Shown here piece after piece: positions 26,319 to 34,370 of a DNA stretch of 64,000 nt. Position 1 is the first letter of the stretch; the number at the start of each line of letters is the position of its first letter. The notes beneath the pieces are model-generated. The model was given only the letters and a program-made list of their open reading frames with translations. It ran no database searches and was not told the DNA's origin. Source of the stretch: Anaerolineales bacterium (lineage in GTDB: Bacteria; Chloroflexota; Anaerolineae; Anaerolineales; Villigracilaceae); assembly GCA_024710905.1 (NCBI GenBank), contig JANJTV010000055.1:33146-97145 (forward strand). The letters are read 5' to 3'. The position numbers were made by a program, and so were the translations under genes.

Positions 26319-26720
26319 TTACCTTCTCCAGCCGATTTCCTCCACTGCCGCGAAGATGTCCGAATCGGAGATGATGCCCACCAGGATGCCGTTATCGTCG
26401 GCAATCGGTAGGTGGTGGAACTTGTGCTCCTGCATGGTGGCCGAGGCCTGCTTAAGAGTCCACTCGGCTTTACCGGTGACGACCGGGGCGGTCATGATCT
26501 CGCGCACCCGCGTTTCAGCCGGGTTGCGTTCGGTCAGCACGATCTTGTTCGAAACATCGGTGGTGGTCAAAATGCCATAGCCACCCTGCTCGCCAGCCAG
26601 GTCCACCACCAGGCTGTGGATGCCGCGCCGTCGCATCAGGGTCATGGCGTGGCTCACGCTGGTATCCGGGTCAATCACGATCACGGGGCTGGTCATCCAA
26701 TCGCGTACGAGTGTCGGCAT
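26319..26720 (-). CDS. CBS domain-pair protein
   Basis: The protein has 133 residues and consists of two tandem CBS motifs (MTSPVIVIDPDTSVSHAM and the half ending ADDNGILVGIISDSDI). Such pairs bind adenosine nucleotides and sense energy charge. There is no attached effector domain. The ATG at 26720 has AAGGAGAG upstream. Partner and role are unknown. Confidence 0.88.
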   Translation of the reverse strand: MPTLVRDWMTSPVIVIDPDTSVSHAMTLMRRRGIHSLVVDLAGEQGGYGILTTTDVSNKIVLTERNPAETRVREIMTAPVVTGKAEWTLKQASATMQEHKFHHLPIADDNGILVGIISDSDIFAAVEEIGWRR

Positions 26721-26794
26721 GTCTCTCTCCTTGGTGGGGGAATTGGGGATGCCTTAATTATACAGAAACTATCCGCTTTTGGCCGGGCAAATCG

Positions 26795-27775
26795 CTACGG
26801 AACAGTGATAAAAACGCAGTCCATCGCCAGCAGTGAGCCATCCGCCGCAGAGAGGTCTTGCAGTTCAATGCGCAGCAGGCCGCCAGAGGGGCTGACGGTA
26901 AGCGGAATCGAGACATCGAAGGTTCCGGGTGCGCCAAAATCAGGCGCGTTGACCATCACCGGCCCGGCCGCCAGTTCGGTGGCCGTCATGCCATCGTAAA
27001 TGCGATAGGCCAGGTTGTTCTCGAAGGGTGCAATGCTGACATTCCCGGTCAGTTGCACCGCGCCGGACGCGCCGGTGAAATCAGCTGGCGACTCAATGGT
27101 GATCACCCGTTCGCTGCCGACCGGCGTAAAGGTGGTCATGCCAATTAATACCAACTGGTTATCACGGAACAGGTAGGTTTGGGTGTACGGCACGCTCGGG
27201 CAGCAATGCGGGTCGTTCGGGCCGTAGGTCGTACCACCCAGGCGGATCTCGCTGCCTGTAAGAGTCAGCGATTCGATATTGAACTCGCCGATGTACAGGG
27301 TGGCCAGTTGCACCGGCTGGCCGTTGCTGTTGCCCAGCGCGCTCATAAAAATAAAGGTACCTGTGCCGCCAAAGTTGACTCCCAGAAGCACAACCGCGTC
27401 CTCCAGGCCGTCGCCGGTCAGGTCGCCAAAGGCCAGCGTGTCAAACAGGTAGGCCGAGTAAAAATCGGCTGCGGCAATCTCCGGCCCGGTCTGGTAGGCG
27501 CCATTCGCCAGGGTAAAGTTCAGCAGGCGGCCATCCATGTTCAGGCTGTAATTACTGTTTTTCAACAGGTCAGCGGTGAACGGCGCGACGGGCAATTCCG
27601 GGTCCAGCAGCACGGGCGTGGCGGTCGCTTCTTCAACGGGCAGGAAGGGCGTGGAAGTTGGCTCAGTCACCGCAACGGGAGTCGCTGTGGGGTCGCCCGC
27701 CTCCGCAGGGGCCGCCCCGGTGCAGCCCGCCAGCAGCAGGGCCAGGATCAGGCTGGATAACAGGAATTTCTGCAT
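26795..27775 (-). CDS. Lipoprotein with C-terminal Gmad2-like immunoglobulin domain
   Basis: The 326-residue protein has a lipoprotein signal with lipobox LLAGC, a T/P-rich linker (PTATPVAVTEPTSTPF) and a middle domain with an FG-GAP/EF-like stretch (FGDLTGDGLEDAVVLL). The C-terminal beta domain resembles Gmad2 (ITIESPADFTG onward). It is probably surface exposed. The FG-GAP-like DxTGDGxxD loop could bind calcium. The ATG at 27775 has AAGGAGG 5 nt upstream. Confidence 0.75.
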   Translation of the reverse strand: MQKFLLSSLILALLLAGCTGAAPAEAGDPTATPVAVTEPTSTPFLPVEEATATPVLLDPELPVAPFTADLLKNSNYSLNMDGRLLNFTLANGAYQTGPEIAAADFYSAYLFDTLAFGDLTGDGLEDAVVLLGVNFGGTGTFIFMSALGNSNGQPVQLATLYIGEFNIESLTLTGSEIRLGGTTYGPNDPHCCPSVPYTQTYLFRDNQLVLIGMTTFTPVGSERVITIESPADFTGASGAVQLTGNVSIAPFENNLAYRIYDGMTATELAAGPVMVNAPDFGAPGTFDVSIPLTVSPSGGLLRIELQDLSAADGSLLAMDCVFITVP

Positions 27776-27842
27776 TTCATCCTCCTTGTTAAAACCACAA
27801 CACGCCTTGCGCCAGGCGTCTCAAGCATAGACGACTGGGCTC

Positions 27843-27858
27843 GCGGGAAAGTTCCCGC
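27843..27858. promoter_or_regulatory. Palindrome upstream of dinB, candidate operator
   Basis: GCGGGAA-AG-TTCCCGC is a perfect 7+7 palindrome with a 2-nt centre. It occupies the -35 region of the dinB promoter. An SOS-type or other repressor could bind there. It does not match LexA boxes that I know, so the regulator is open. Confidence 0.45.
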
Positions 27859-27863
27859 CGCAC

Positions 27864-27869
27864 TATAAT
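27864..27869 (+). promoter_or_regulatory. -10 box of leaderless promoter for dinB
   Basis: TATAAT lies 6 nt before the dinB ATG at 27876. A short palindrome (GCGGGAAAGTTCCCGC, 27843-27858) lies immediately upstream and could be an operator. Confidence 0.6.
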
Positions 27870-27875
27870 CTGATT

Positions 27876-29039
27876 ATGCCACGGATCATCCTGCACCTCG
27901 ACCTGGACGCCTTCTTTTGCGCAGTGGAGGAACTGCACAACCCCTCCCTGCAAGGCAAGCCCTTTGCGGTGGGCGGCCGCCCCGAGGAACGCGGCGTGGT
28001 GGCCAGCTGCTCTTACCCGGCCCGCGCCAGGGGTGTGCGCAGCGCCATGCCCATGAGCCAGGCCCTGCGCCTGTGCCCGGAGCTGATCATCGTTTCGCAC
28101 GGGCGCGGCAAATATGGCGAGATGTCGAAACAGGTCATGGAACGCCTGCACAACCTGGCCCCGCTGGTCGAGCAAATTTCCATCGACGAGGCCTTTGTGG
28201 ACATCAGCGACATGCGCCAACCGGCCCGCGAGATCGGCGCGCGCCTGCAACAGCAAATTTTGGAGGAGCTGCGCCTGCCCTGCTCGATCGGGATAGCGCC
28301 AAACAAGCTGGTGGCCAAAATTGCAACCGAAACCGGCAAAAAAGCGGCACAGGGAACGGGCTACCCCCAGGCGCTCACCGTTGTGGAGGCCGGGCGCGAA
28401 GCCGACTTCCTGGCCCCGTTGCCCGTTTCCATGCTGTGGGGCGTCGGTCCAAAAACGGAGGCCCGCCTGCGTGAGTTGGGAATCAGCCGCATTGGCCAAC
28501 TGGCGGAAGTGGGCGAAAGCATGCTCAAAAGCCTGTTCGGTGAAAATGGCCGCGACCTGGCCCGCCACGCGCTGGGAATCGACGAACGGCCGGTCACACC
28601 GGAGCACGAGACAAAATCCATTTCGCAGGAGACCACCTTTGCGCGGGATGTCAGTGATGACCGCCAACTGGAAAAAACCCTGCGCGAACTGGCCGCCGAG
28701 GTGGGCCGAAGCCTGCGCCGCGAACACCTGGCCGGGCGGACGGTGAAACTGAAACTGCGCTGGCCCGATTTCACCACCCTGACCCGCCAGTCCACCTTGC
28801 CCGTGCCCACCGACCTGGACGATACGATTGCCACCACAGCCATCCTGTTAATGAAAAAAGCACGCCAGCCGGGCCAGTCCGTGCGCTTGATCGGCGTGGG
28901 CGTTAGCGGGCTGGGCGAGCCGATTCGGCAAATGGAGTTGTGGGGCGCGCGCGAGGACGAAAAAGCGCGTAAACTGCGCGCCGCGCTGGATGGCTTGCAG
29001 GAGAAATATGGCGAAAAAGTGGTGCGGCGCGGGAAGTAG
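27876..29039 (+). CDS. dinB: DNA polymerase IV (Y-family translesion polymerase)
   Basis: The 387-residue protein begins IILHLDLDAFFCAVEE, carries SIDEAFVDIS with the catalytic acidic residues and the HhH palm/thumb region (MLWGVGPKTEARLRELGI), and ends with the little-finger domain. Length and order fit DinB. It copies past DNA lesions with low fidelity. A C-terminal beta-clamp motif is not obvious. The gene starts 6 nt after TATAAT, so it is probably leaderless. Confidence 0.95.
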   Translation: MPRIILHLDLDAFFCAVEELHNPSLQGKPFAVGGRPEERGVVASCSYPARARGVRSAMPMSQALRLCPELIIVSHGRGKYGEMSKQVMERLHNLAPLVEQISIDEAFVDISDMRQPAREIGARLQQQILEELRLPCSIGIAPNKLVAKIATETGKKAAQGTGYPQALTVVEAGREADFLAPLPVSMLWGVGPKTEARLRELGISRIGQLAEVGESMLKSLFGENGRDLARHALGIDERPVTPEHETKSISQETTFARDVSDDRQLEKTLRELAAEVGRSLRREHLAGRTVKLKLRWPDFTTLTRQSTLPVPTDLDDTIATTAILLMKKARQPGQSVRLIGVGVSGLGEPIRQMELWGAREDEKARKLRAALDGLQEKYGEKVVRRGK

Positions 29040-29133
29040 GGAAAAGGTTCACCGCAAAGGAACATGACGGGAACCAAACCCCGCCAAAAGTTGCTTTTTA
29101 CGGGTATTTTTTGTATAGTAGTGGAAGCGGGTT

Positions 29134-29251
29134 AACTTTCCGCATTTTGTCCCCATTTTTTCCGTAGCCGGGAGATTAGGCGGAAAGTTTTCTGTATAAT
29201 CTCCCCCACAGGGGTTATATGCGAACATTTTCCGCCTAATTAATAGTTAGG
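29134..29251. repeat. Cluster of nested inverted repeats before the phosphotransferase gene
   Basis: Four overlapping inverted repeats are visible. They are AACTTTCCGC (29134-29143) with GCGGAAAGTT (29180-29189); GGGAGATTA (29170-29178) with TAATCTCCC (29197-29205); ATTAGGCGGAAA (29175-29186) with TTTCCGCCTAAT (29229-29240); and CCTAA (29235-29239) with TTAGG (29247-29251). The arms compete for pairing, so alternative folds exist in RNA or single-stranded DNA. A TATAAT lies at 29195-29200. It could be a recombination site or a regulatory leader of the imported gene. Confidence 0.6.
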
Positions 29252-29285
29252 TGGACGCTTTGCGCTTAAAATTAGGAGTAATTCT

Positions 29286-29834
29286 ATGATAGTAATTTTG
29301 AATGGAACTTCTAGTTCAGGAAAAACTTCGATATTGAAGTCACTTCAAAATTCATCTGAATCGATTTATTTAGAGTTTGGAATTGATAAATTCATCTTTA
29401 TGCTACCAAAGAAATATCTAAATACATCTCTATGGTTAGAAGTGATGGGCGCTGCAGATAAAGCAGGACCAGTAGGTATCGATCTAATTAAAACTATGCA
29501 TAAATCAGCGCAATATCTAAACGAGCAAGGAGTACATTTAGTTTTAGATCACATTCTAATTGAAGATATCTGGAAACAACATATCGATGAAATTTTTCCT
29601 AAAACCAATGTATTTCTATTTGGTATCTATTGTCCCCTAGAGATACTTGAAGAACGTGAAAGGACGAGAGAAGATCGCACTTTAGGGCAAGCAAAGAAAC
29701 AGTTTGACATAGTTCATAAAAACATAAGCTATGATGAAATTATCGATACTTCCAAAGCTTCACCAACCGAATCAGCGCAATTTATACTCCGGTATGTTGC
29801 AACTCAGCAACCCAAATGGAAAATAGTCAAATAA
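29286..29834 (+). CDS. Chloramphenicol phosphotransferase-like P-loop kinase, AT-rich
   Basis: This 182-residue protein starts with a P-loop (ILNGTSSSGKTSI) and continues with a CPT-type kinase pattern, including VLDHILIED and a lid region with RERTREDRTLG. Relatives phosphorylate chloramphenicol or other small hydroxyl compounds; the real substrate here is unknown. The coding sequence is far more AT-rich than all neighbours and uses different codons (many AAA, ATA, TTA), a strong sign of recent transfer. It is preceded by a cluster of nested palindromes. The ATG at 29286 has TTAGGAG about 7 nt upstream. Confidence 0.78.
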   Translation: MIVILNGTSSSGKTSILKSLQNSSESIYLEFGIDKFIFMLPKKYLNTSLWLEVMGAADKAGPVGIDLIKTMHKSAQYLNEQGVHLVLDHILIEDIWKQHIDEIFPKTNVFLFGIYCPLEILEERERTREDRTLGQAKKQFDIVHKNISYDEIIDTSKASPTESAQFILRYVATQQPKWKIVK

Positions 29835-30017
29835 GCATCAAAATTACTTTTTTTTGATTTACAACTTACTACCTCATAGGCTGCTACGGTTTGCCCAGAT
29901 GCTCACACCCCGGAGCACCCCAGGAAGATTTACTCTCCGAGAATACCCCGCCCCACACCCCAACCTGTTCCATTCTAGTAACACAGTGTGCACCGGCCCA
30001 AAAATGGTATTCTCACC

Positions 30018-30046
30018 TTGACAAAATAGAATACAAGTTCTATTAT
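30018..30046 (+). promoter_or_regulatory. Consensus sigma-70 promoter with embedded operator-like palindrome
   Basis: TTGACA (30018-30023), a 17-nt spacer and TATTAT (30041-30046) form the best housekeeping promoter in the window. AATAGAA (30025-30031) and TTCTATT (30038-30044) form a perfect palindrome spanning the spacer and the -10 box, so a repressor could block it. It drives the SnoaL-like and GNAT genes. Confidence 0.7.
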
Positions 30047-30065
30047 CCAAACAAGGAGAACCCCC

Positions 30066-30476
30066 ATGAGCGCCGAAATTGAAAAACTCAAGCAATTCTT
30101 TGCGGCCATCAACCGCAATGACATGCAGTCCGTCACAAAGGATTTTGATCCGCAGATCGTGCGCATCGAACCACAGGGCTTCCCAACCGCTGGCACCTAT
30201 CGCGGCATCGCGGAAGTGCAGCAGCACATCATAAAAGGGCGCGGCTCGTGGGCCGAAGGCACCTGCGAACCCGAAGGGTTTTTCAGCAGCGGGGACAAAG
30301 TCGTGGTCTACCTGTATGCCTGGGTGCGCCTGCACGGCGCAACAGAGTGGAGCGGCGGCCGTTTTGCAGATGGTTTCGCCTTCCGTGACGGCAGGATCAC
30401 CGAATATCATTCCTTTGGCGAACGGCGGGAGGCCCTGCAGTGGGCCGGGATTGACGAGCAAACAAATACTGAATAA
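30066..30476 (+). CDS. SnoaL/NTF2-like domain protein
   Basis: This 136-residue protein has a single cone-shaped NTF2-like fold, seen in LKQFFAAINRNDMQSV, GTYRGIAEVQQHI and FADGFAFRDGRITEYHSF. The family includes ketosteroid-isomerase-like enzymes and ligand-binding proteins; no specific substrate can be given. The ATG at 30066 has AAGGAG 7 nt upstream. It is followed after 5 nt by the GNAT gene, so they form an operon. Confidence 0.85.
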   Translation: MSAEIEKLKQFFAAINRNDMQSVTKDFDPQIVRIEPQGFPTAGTYRGIAEVQQHIIKGRGSWAEGTCEPEGFFSSGDKVVVYLYAWVRLHGATEWSGGRFADGFAFRDGRITEYHSFGERREALQWAGIDEQTNTE

Positions 30477-30481
30477 CAACC

Positions 30482-30982
30482 ATGATCGCCGTTAAATTCC
30501 TCGCCGACCATGAAGATAGCATCCCCACCCTGGCGGTCTGGTTCCGCGCCCAGTGGCCGGATTACTACGCAAATTGGTCCCGGCAAGAGATGGAAGACGA
30601 CTTCCTGAGCGACGCCTCCCGCGACCAATTGCCCTCCCGGCTGGTGGCATTTGCAGGGAATGAACTGGCCGGTACGATTGTCCTGCGCGCGCACAAGAGC
30701 GAGCATTTCCCCACTTCCGCGCCGGAGTTGGGTGGCCTGTTCGTCCCTGAAACCTATCGAAAACAGGGCATCGGCACGGCGCTGGTGCAGGCCGGGATGC
30801 GACTGGCGCACGATCTGGGGCACCAGACCATCTACGCGACCACCGTCAACGCTGCGGGGATTCTCGAAGGTTGCGGCTGGCAATTCGAAAAAACCATCCT
30901 CCACCACGACGAACCGCTGGCGCTGTATCAATGCCGCCTGGCTGAAAGCGCCGGGGGAAACGCTCCCCCCTTCCCAGGCTAA
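30482..30982 (+). CDS. GNAT family N-acetyltransferase
   Basis: The 166-residue protein has the acetyl-CoA-binding motif A ([20 protein letters not shown]) and a motif B region ([19 protein letters not shown]). It probably acetylates an amine-bearing small molecule; the acceptor is unknown. It is the second gene of the operon starting at 30066. Its 3' end overlaps the convergent glpK by 4 nt. Confidence 0.87.
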   Translation: MIAVKFLADHEDSIPTLAVWFRAQWPDYYANWSRQEMEDDFLSDASRDQLPSRLVAFAGNELAGTIVLRAHKSEHFPTSAPELGGLFVPETYRKQGIGTALVQAGMRLAHDLGHQTIYATTVNAAGILEGCGWQFEKTILHHDEPLALYQCRLAESAGGNAPPFPG

Positions 30983-32457
30983 ACCCAATCTAAGGTGCGC
31001 GTAACGGCCTTCTTCCAACCTGCGTAGAGCGCCTCACGTTGGGCGGCCTGCATGCCCGGCTGCCACTGGCGTTCCATGCCCCAGTTGGCGCGCAATTCGT
31101 CAAATCCCTGCCAGAATCCCACGGCCAGCCCGGCAGCATAGGCCGCGCCCAGGGCCGTCGTCTCGGCCACCTTCGGCCGGATGACCGGCACATTTAACAG
31201 ATCCGCCTGGAACTGCATCAACAATTCATTAAAGACCATCCCACCGTCCACTTTCAGGGCGGTCAGTTTCACGCCCGAATCTTTTTCCATCGCATCCAGC
31301 ACCTCGCGGGTCTGGTAGGCGCTGGCCTCCAGCGCGGCGCGGGCAATATGCCCCTTGTTGATGTAACGGGTCAGGCCCACCATCACGCCGCGCGCGTCGC
31401 TGCGCCAGTACGGGGCAAACAACCCGCTGAAGGCAGGCACAAAATACATGCCGCCGCTGTCCTCCACACTACGCGCCAGGGCTTCCACATCGGATGATTT
31501 TTCAATCAGGCCCAGGTTGTCGCGCAGCCACTGGATTAACGCGCCGGTGATGGCAATCGAACCCTCCAGGGCATACACAGCCGGCTGGCTGCCGATCTTG
31601 TATCCCAGCGTGGTCAGCAGCCCGGCCCTGGAGGGCACCGGCGCCTGGCCGGTGTTAAGCAGCATAAAACAGCCCGTGCCGTAGGTGTTTTTGGCCTCGC
31701 CGGGGTTGTAGCAGGCCTGTCCGAACAGCGCCGCCTGCTGGTCGCCCAGATCCCCGGCCACCGGTACACCTTCCAGCGCGCCGCGCGCCAGGCCATAGGT
31801 TTCAGAAGAGGACGCAATACGCGGCAGCATGGCGGCCGGGATGTTGAGCAGGGCCAGAAGTTCGGGATCCCAGCCCAGGGTGGTCAGGTCCATTAACAGG
31901 GTCCGGCTGGCGTTGGTCACATCGGTGACGTGTTCACCGGTCAGGTTCCAGATCAGCCAGGTATCCATCGTGCCAAACAACAGCTCGCCCGCTTCGGCCT
32001 TGCTGCGCGCGCCGGGCACATTGTCCAGGATCCATTGAATTTTGGGGCCGGAAAAATAGGTCGCCAGCGGCAGGCCGGTTTTGGCACGCAGGCGATCCTG
32101 CCCGCCGTCCGCCGCCAGCGCGTTGCAGATCTCGTCCGTGCGTGTGTCCTGCCAGACGATTGCGTGATGCACGGGCCGCCCGGTGGATTTTTCCCAGACG
32201 ACGGTGGTTTCGCGCTGGTTGGTAATGCCGATCGCCGCTACCTCGGCAGGCGTGGCGTTGGCACGGGCCAGTACGCCTCGAATCACCTGCTGCGTGTTTC
32301 CCCAGATCTCCAGCGCATCATGTTCCACCCAGCCGGGTTTTGGGTAGATCTGGTTGTGTTCCTTCTGGTCAACAGCAACCAGCCGCCCGGCATGGTCAAA
32401 CAGGATGCAGCGGGTGCTGGTGGTGCCCTGGTCGATGGCGGCAATAAACTGGCGCAT
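30979..32457 (-). CDS. glpK: Glycerol kinase
   Basis: The 492-residue FGGY kinase has [16 protein letters not shown] at the N-terminus, [11 protein letters not shown], and the FGGY signatures ([33 protein letters not shown]). The length and motifs fit GlpK, which makes glycerol 3-phosphate for lipids or catabolism. The ATG at 32457 has GGAGG 5 nt upstream; an earlier in-frame start would run into the promoter (minus-strand TACAAT near 32486). No glpF or glpD is in the window. Confidence 0.94.
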   Translation of the reverse strand: MRQFIAAIDQGTTSTRCILFDHAGRLVAVDQKEHNQIYPKPGWVEHDALEIWGNTQQVIRGVLARANATPAEVAAIGITNQRETTVVWEKSTGRPVHHAIVWQDTRTDEICNALAADGGQDRLRAKTGLPLATYFSGPKIQWILDNVPGARSKAEAGELLFGTMDTWLIWNLTGEHVTDVTNASRTLLMDLTTLGWDPELLALLNIPAAMLPRIASSSETYGLARGALEGVPVAGDLGDQQAALFGQACYNPGEAKNTYGTGCFMLLNTGQAPVPSRAGLLTTLGYKIGSQPAVYALEGSIAITGALIQWLRDNLGLIEKSSDVEALARSVEDSGGMYFVPAFSGLFAPYWRSDARGVMVGLTRYINKGHIARAALEASAYQTREVLDAMEKDSGVKLTALKVDGGMVFNELLMQFQADLLNVPVIRPKVAETTALGAAYAAGLAVGFWQGFDELRANWGMERQWQPGMQAAQREALYAGWKKAVTRTLDWV

Positions 32458-32588
32458 GGCTTCCTCCGTGAGAATTTTCATTAATTGTAGCAAACAAAAC
32501 GGGCCGGGAGCATCTTCCCGACCCGTGAACCTCCAGGTGACCCTGCCCTACCGCAGCTCAAACATCACCACCCAATTGATCAGCAGGA

Positions 32589-33506
32589 TCAGTGCGACGA
32601 TTCCCAGTCCCGCGCACCGGCCAAGAAGGCCTTGCCCGGCATGGGTTTCTTGCCCGGCGGCTGGACCTCCTCCAGGATTAACCAGCCATCGGAGGTGCCG
32701 AGGGCGGGCAGCCCGGAGCGGACACCCCGCTGGCCTGCCCGCGTTTCCCCTGCCTGTACGTGCACCCGCAGGACTTTTAATGGGGCATCCTTCCAATGGA
32801 TAAACGTCCCCGGCCACGGCGAAAAAGCCCGCACCCGGCGTTCCAGTTCAGCGGCCGGGCGGGTGGCATCCAGCAGGCCATCTTCCTTTTTGAGCATCGG
32901 CGCGTAGGTCACGCCGTCTTCCGGCTGGGCAACCGGCGGCAATTGGCCATTGAGGTAGTCCGGGAGGCTCTCCAGCAGCAACTCTCCGCCCAGGGTCGAT
33001 AATTTCGGGAACAGGCTGCCGCCGGTATCCCCCGGCAGGATCGGGATGGCTCGGCGGGAAATCATCGGGCCGGTATCCAACCCGGCATCCATTTTCATGA
33101 TCGTGACACCCGTCTCCGCATCCCCGGCCGCAATCGCCGCCTGGATGGGCGCCGCCCCGCGCCAGCGCGGCAGCAACGAAGCGTGGATGTTGATACAGCC
33201 ATGGGCAGGCAGGTCCAGTACCTCCTGCTTTAATATCTGCCCAAAGGCCGCCACAACAATCAGGTCCGGCGCCCAGGTACGGAGTTGCTCCATCGCCTCG
33301 GGCTGGCGCAGTTTTTCGGGCTGCATCACCGGCAGGCCCAACTGCTGCGCGGCAACTTTCACCGCCGGGGGCGTGAGCGTCATACCCCGCCCGGACGGCC
33401 GGTCTGGCTGGGTGACCACGCCGACCATCGGGTAGGCGGCCGCCAGGGCCTGCAGGGCCGGAACGGCAAAGGCGGGTGAGCCCATAAAGACTATTCGCGT
33501 GAACAT
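32589..33506 (-). CDS. fmt: Methionyl-tRNA formyltransferase
   Basis: The 305-residue protein has RIVFMGSPAFAVPAL at the N-terminus, the catalytic loop NIHASLLPRWRGAAP, the folate/catalytic segment KMDAGLDTGPM and a C-terminal domain with FSPWPGTF. It formylates initiator Met-tRNA. The ATG at 33506 lies 6 nt after a minus-strand TACAAT, so the mRNA looks leaderless. That is neat for an initiation gene but only an observation. Peptide deformylase (def), which is often adjacent, is not here. Confidence 0.95.
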   Translation of the reverse strand: MFTRIVFMGSPAFAVPALQALAAAYPMVGVVTQPDRPSGRGMTLTPPAVKVAAQQLGLPVMQPEKLRQPEAMEQLRTWAPDLIVVAAFGQILKQEVLDLPAHGCINIHASLLPRWRGAAPIQAAIAAGDAETGVTIMKMDAGLDTGPMISRRAIPILPGDTGGSLFPKLSTLGGELLLESLPDYLNGQLPPVAQPEDGVTYAPMLKKEDGLLDATRPAAELERRVRAFSPWPGTFIHWKDAPLKVLRVHVQAGETRAGQRGVRSGLPALGTSDGWLILEEVQPPGKKPMPGKAFLAGARDWESSH

Positions 33507-33512
33507 AGGACT

Positions 33513-33518
33513 ATTGTA
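33513..33518 (-). promoter_or_regulatory. -10 box of leaderless promoter for fmt
   Basis: TACAAT on the minus strand lies 6 nt before the fmt ATG at 33506, without a ribosome-binding site. Confidence 0.55.
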
Positions 33519-33605
33519 GCATGGGAATTTTTTGTTGCTTTTTACCAAAAATCGTTATACAATCGTATGGTAATCAAATATCCCTAACCACTCTCAGGAG
33601 GAACC

Positions 33606-33929
33606 ATGTCAGAAAATTTTTCCACCGAAGTCACCAGTGATGACAAGCTCTGGGCAGCGCTTTCTTATATTATCGCGCCGCTACTCGGCATCATCGTCCT
33701 GATGATGGAAGACAAGAAGAACCGCCCCTTCCTTAAGTACCACGCGGTTCAATCCATCGCCGCCAGCATTGTGTTGTTCATCCTGTTGCCGATCATCGCC
33801 ACTGTCACTTTTGGCTGCGGCAGTGTGCTGGGTTTCATTGTGTTCTGGTGGGCCTACAAGGCATACCAGGGTGAAACCTTTGAAATTCCTGTCCTGACCA
33901 GCTTCCTCAAGGGCCAGGGCTGGGTCTAA
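33606..33929 (+). CDS. DUF4870-like small membrane protein
   Basis: This 107-residue protein has three hydrophobic segments (LWAALSYIIAPLLGIIVLM, SIAASIVLFILLPIIATVTF and a third at GSVLGFIVFWWAYK). The conserved FLKYHAVQSI segment between them is a hallmark of DUF4870/Tic20-like proteins. Its role is unknown. The ATG at 33606 has CAGGAGGA 4-5 nt upstream. A strong terminator follows the gene. Confidence 0.82.
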   Translation: MSENFSTEVTSDDKLWAALSYIIAPLLGIIVLMMEDKKNRPFLKYHAVQSIAASIVLFILLPIIATVTFGCGSVLGFIVFWWAYKAYQGETFEIPVLTSFLKGQGWV

Positions 33930-33943
33930 CCTGCTCGAGCATC

Positions 33944-33981
33944 AAAAGGTGGTTGCATTCTGCAACCACCTTTTATTTTTA
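33944..33981 (+). terminator. Rho-independent terminator
   Basis: AAAAGGTGGTTGCA and TGCAACCACCTTTT form a perfect 14-bp stem with a TTC loop, followed by ATTTTTATT. It ends the DUF4870-like gene. Confidence 0.9.
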
Positions 33982-33998
33982 TTAAAGGGAGAGTTCCG

Positions 33999-34319
33999 AT
34001 GACCTACCAACCGACACCGGGCACATCGATTAAAGACCCGAATACGGCGTTTATCATTGAGTTCACTGGTGGTTTCTTTGGCCTGCTTGGCCTGGGTTAT
34101 TTTTACGTTGGCCGCATGGAAGACGGGCTCATCCGCGTAATCGGCTGGATGGTTTATTACATTGGCGCAGTGATCGCCATTTCATTATTGCTGGCAATCT
34201 TTGTTGGGATATGCTGCATCCCCATCCAGCTGGCCATCCAGATCGGTGTCCCCTACTGGTCGGCCAGCGAACTGAAAAAGAAAATGCTGGCCGTCCAATC
34301 GCCAATCCAGAATCCCTAA
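33999..34319 (+). CDS. TM2-like small membrane protein
   Basis: The 106-residue protein has a soluble N-terminus and then TM2-like features: FGLLGLGYFYVGRMEDGLIR and a second helix pair (GWMVYYIGAVIAISLLLAIF, then GICCIPIQLAIQIGVPYW). The glycine-rich turn followed by GR...G resembles TM2 domains. Its role is unknown. It lies behind a terminator, so it needs its own promoter; GGGAGAG precedes the ATG at 33999. Confidence 0.72.
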   Translation: MTYQPTPGTSIKDPNTAFIIEFTGGFFGLLGLGYFYVGRMEDGLIRVIGWMVYYIGAVIAISLLLAIFVGICCIPIQLAIQIGVPYWSASELKKKMLAVQSPIQNP

Positions 34320-34320
34320 C

Positions 34321-34359
34321 AACAAAAAAGCCGTCAACGAAATGACGGCTTTTTTGTTT
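34321..34359. terminator. Bidirectional terminator between convergent genes
   Basis: AACAAAAAAGCCGTCA and TGACGGCTTTTTTGTT form a long stem with a 6-nt loop and have T-runs on both strands. It serves the TM2-like gene and the flippase gene. Confidence 0.9.
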
Positions 34360-34370
34360 AATTGCACCAT

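Noticed and set aside
29246..29252. Integron attC site before the phosphotransferase gene
   Set aside because: GTTAGGT fits the GTTRRRY core, but no matching RYYYAAC partner at proper distance, no second site after the gene and no integrase gene are seen. Only the structured repeat is reported.
29835..29860. Terminator after the phosphotransferase gene
   Set aside because: ATCAAAA/TTTTGAT can pair, but the stem is almost all A-T and weak; AT-rich DNA here makes chance pairing likely.
32548..32817. Minus-strand frame ending in a hydrophobic segment (IVALILLINWVV) overlapping the 3' end of fmt
   Set aside because: The hydrophobic tail looks like a membrane helix, but the frame has no suitable start near it and its upstream part is an fmt shadow, so it cannot be supported as a gene.
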